In this document: positions 5,676 to 6,337 of the stretch, one piece after another
How the letters are laid out: each line of letters starts with the position of its first letter
How positions within the stretch are numbered: position 1 is the first letter of the stretch
NCBI GenBank assembly: GCA_030618925.1
Contig: JAUXCK010000172.1
Location: forward strand, 1-6,337
From: Desulfobacteraceae bacterium
Lineage (GTDB): Bacteria > Desulfobacterota > Desulfobacteria > Desulfobacterales > SURF-7
DNA: 6,337 nucleotides
Reading direction: 5' to 3'
The notes under the pieces: generated by a model
What the model was told of the DNA's origin: nothing
The model's database searches: none
What the model saw: the letters and a program-made list of their open reading frames with translations, nothing else
Position numbers and translations under genes: made by a program

Positions 5676-6337
5676 AAATTGTTTCCATCCCCGGCGGCGG
5701 AACCGGGTCGTCACAGAGGTTTTGCCCTTTTTCATAGCCCATAACCCATACGGAGAGGTATGTATCAACATAGTCGAGCCACGATTTAAAGGTGTCCGGT
5801 TCGTTTGCATGGCGAAACAGCCGGGCCGTTACAACAGCGCTACCCGCAGCATAATGCCTGCAGTCAGAACAGTCCGTATCCGGGACACAGCAGGCAACGT
5901 CCCTATTCCAGGCCAGATCGGTTCTGTATTGTTTGAAAGTGCGACCAAGGCCAATGTCTGTAGACGGATTCATGCGGGGGTATGAACACGAATAAAGATC
6001 ATGCAGGCTGAGCTTATGGGTGTGGGCCACAACATTATAATGGGAAAAAAGAACACATTCAGGATATGTTAACATAAGTTCGGTCATGACTATCCGGGTT
6101 TGTTCCAGCGTTGCCTCAGTATGACGGAGGTGCCCGTCATATCCGACCGGCGCCGAAAATACATTAAATGTTACCTTGCATCCATTCAGGGCAAGGACTT
6201 TCGTTGTCTCACGGGCCTGGTCAATATTTTCGCTGGTAAAAGTATAAACAAAAACAGCCCTGGGATCATCTTTATAATTCTCGATCTGTCTGAGCATCAT
6301 GTTTTTTGCGTTCCGGATTTTCAAACTGGTTTCGTCA
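5674..6337 (-). CDS. Radical SAM-like protein, C-terminal part (5' end outside window)
   Basis: The frame is open from the TAA at 5676-5674 to the window edge. A TTG at 6324 is not a likely start, because the codons before it (reading D-E-T-S) continue the alignment with the neighbouring radical SAM protein, where D-E-K-T occurs at the matching place. Shared features with that neighbour are a segment ending in DP-x(4)-YT-x-T, an S-x-HY-type segment, and the cysteine set C-x31-CC-x5-CxxC. Counting residues from the TTG, those cysteines are at 113, 145, 146, 152 and 155. A W-rich C-terminal helix (near SWLDYVDTYLSVW) is also shared. The half that would carry CX3CX2C and GGEP lies outside the window, so radical SAM activity is inferred from homology alone. 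The C-terminus extends about 20 residues beyond the neighbour, with a proline-rich tail (DDPVPPPG). The pair probably arose by tandem duplication and may act together or in sequence. Confidence 0.78.
   Translation of the reverse strand, partial: DETSLKIRNAKNMMLRQIENYKDDPRAVFVYTFTSENIDQARETTKVLALNGCKVTFNVFSAPVGYDGHLRHTEATLEQTRIVMTELMLTYPECVLFSHYNVVAHTHKLSLHDLYSCSYPRMNPSTDIGLGRTFKQYRTDLAWNRDVACCVPDTDCSDCRHYAAGSAVVTARLFRHANEPDTFKSWLDYVDTYLSVWVMGYEKGQNLCDDPVPPPGMETI

Overview
The window is one minus-strand operon fragment with almost no intergenic DNA; the largest gap between neighbouring genes is about 31 bases. Both ends are cut inside genes. Read in the direction of transcription (right to left), it encodes: the C-terminal part of a radical SAM-like protein; a complete radical SAM protein that is its paralogue; two FabF-type beta-ketoacyl-ACP synthases in tandem; a YbgC/4HBT hot-dog thioesterase; a stand-alone polyketide-synthase-type dehydratase with a double hot-dog fold; a divergent PlsY-type glycerol-3-phosphate acyltransferase; and the first 59 codons of an MMPL/RND-superfamily exporter.

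The set looks like a dedicated type II fatty acid/polyketide pathway, not housekeeping fatty acid synthesis. Two ketosynthases, a dehydratase, a thioesterase, an acyltransferase and an MMPL exporter resemble the core of aryl polyene, xanthomonadin and dialkylresorcinol-type clusters. The unusual addition is the pair of radical SAM proteins at the upstream end. The inferred logic is that the ketosynthases and dehydratase build an unsaturated or polyene acyl chain on an acyl carrier protein, and the thioesterase primes, edits or releases it. The radical SAM proteins would add a radical-dependent modification such as C-C bond formation, ring formation or methylation. The PlsY homologue would put the chain on a glycerol-phosphate head group, and the MMPL protein would move the product out of the inner membrane. 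No acyl carrier protein, ketoreductase, acyl-CoA ligase or PlsX is present here; they would have to lie outside the window or elsewhere in the genome.

The organism cannot be fixed from the sequence. The moderate base composition, the use of TTG and GTG starts, the abundance of radical SAM enzymes and the cluster type suggest a Gram-negative anaerobe, for example a Desulfobacterota (former Deltaproteobacteria) or a related lineage. This is inference only.

Layout: 1-177 exporter N-terminus; 174-752 PlsY-like; 784-1665 dehydratase; 1644-2123 thioesterase; 2125-3390 ketosynthase 2; 3406-4656 ketosynthase 1; 4664-5662 radical SAM protein; 5674-6337 radical SAM-like C-terminal part. No tRNA, rRNA, CRISPR, insertion sequence, promoter or terminator was recognised.
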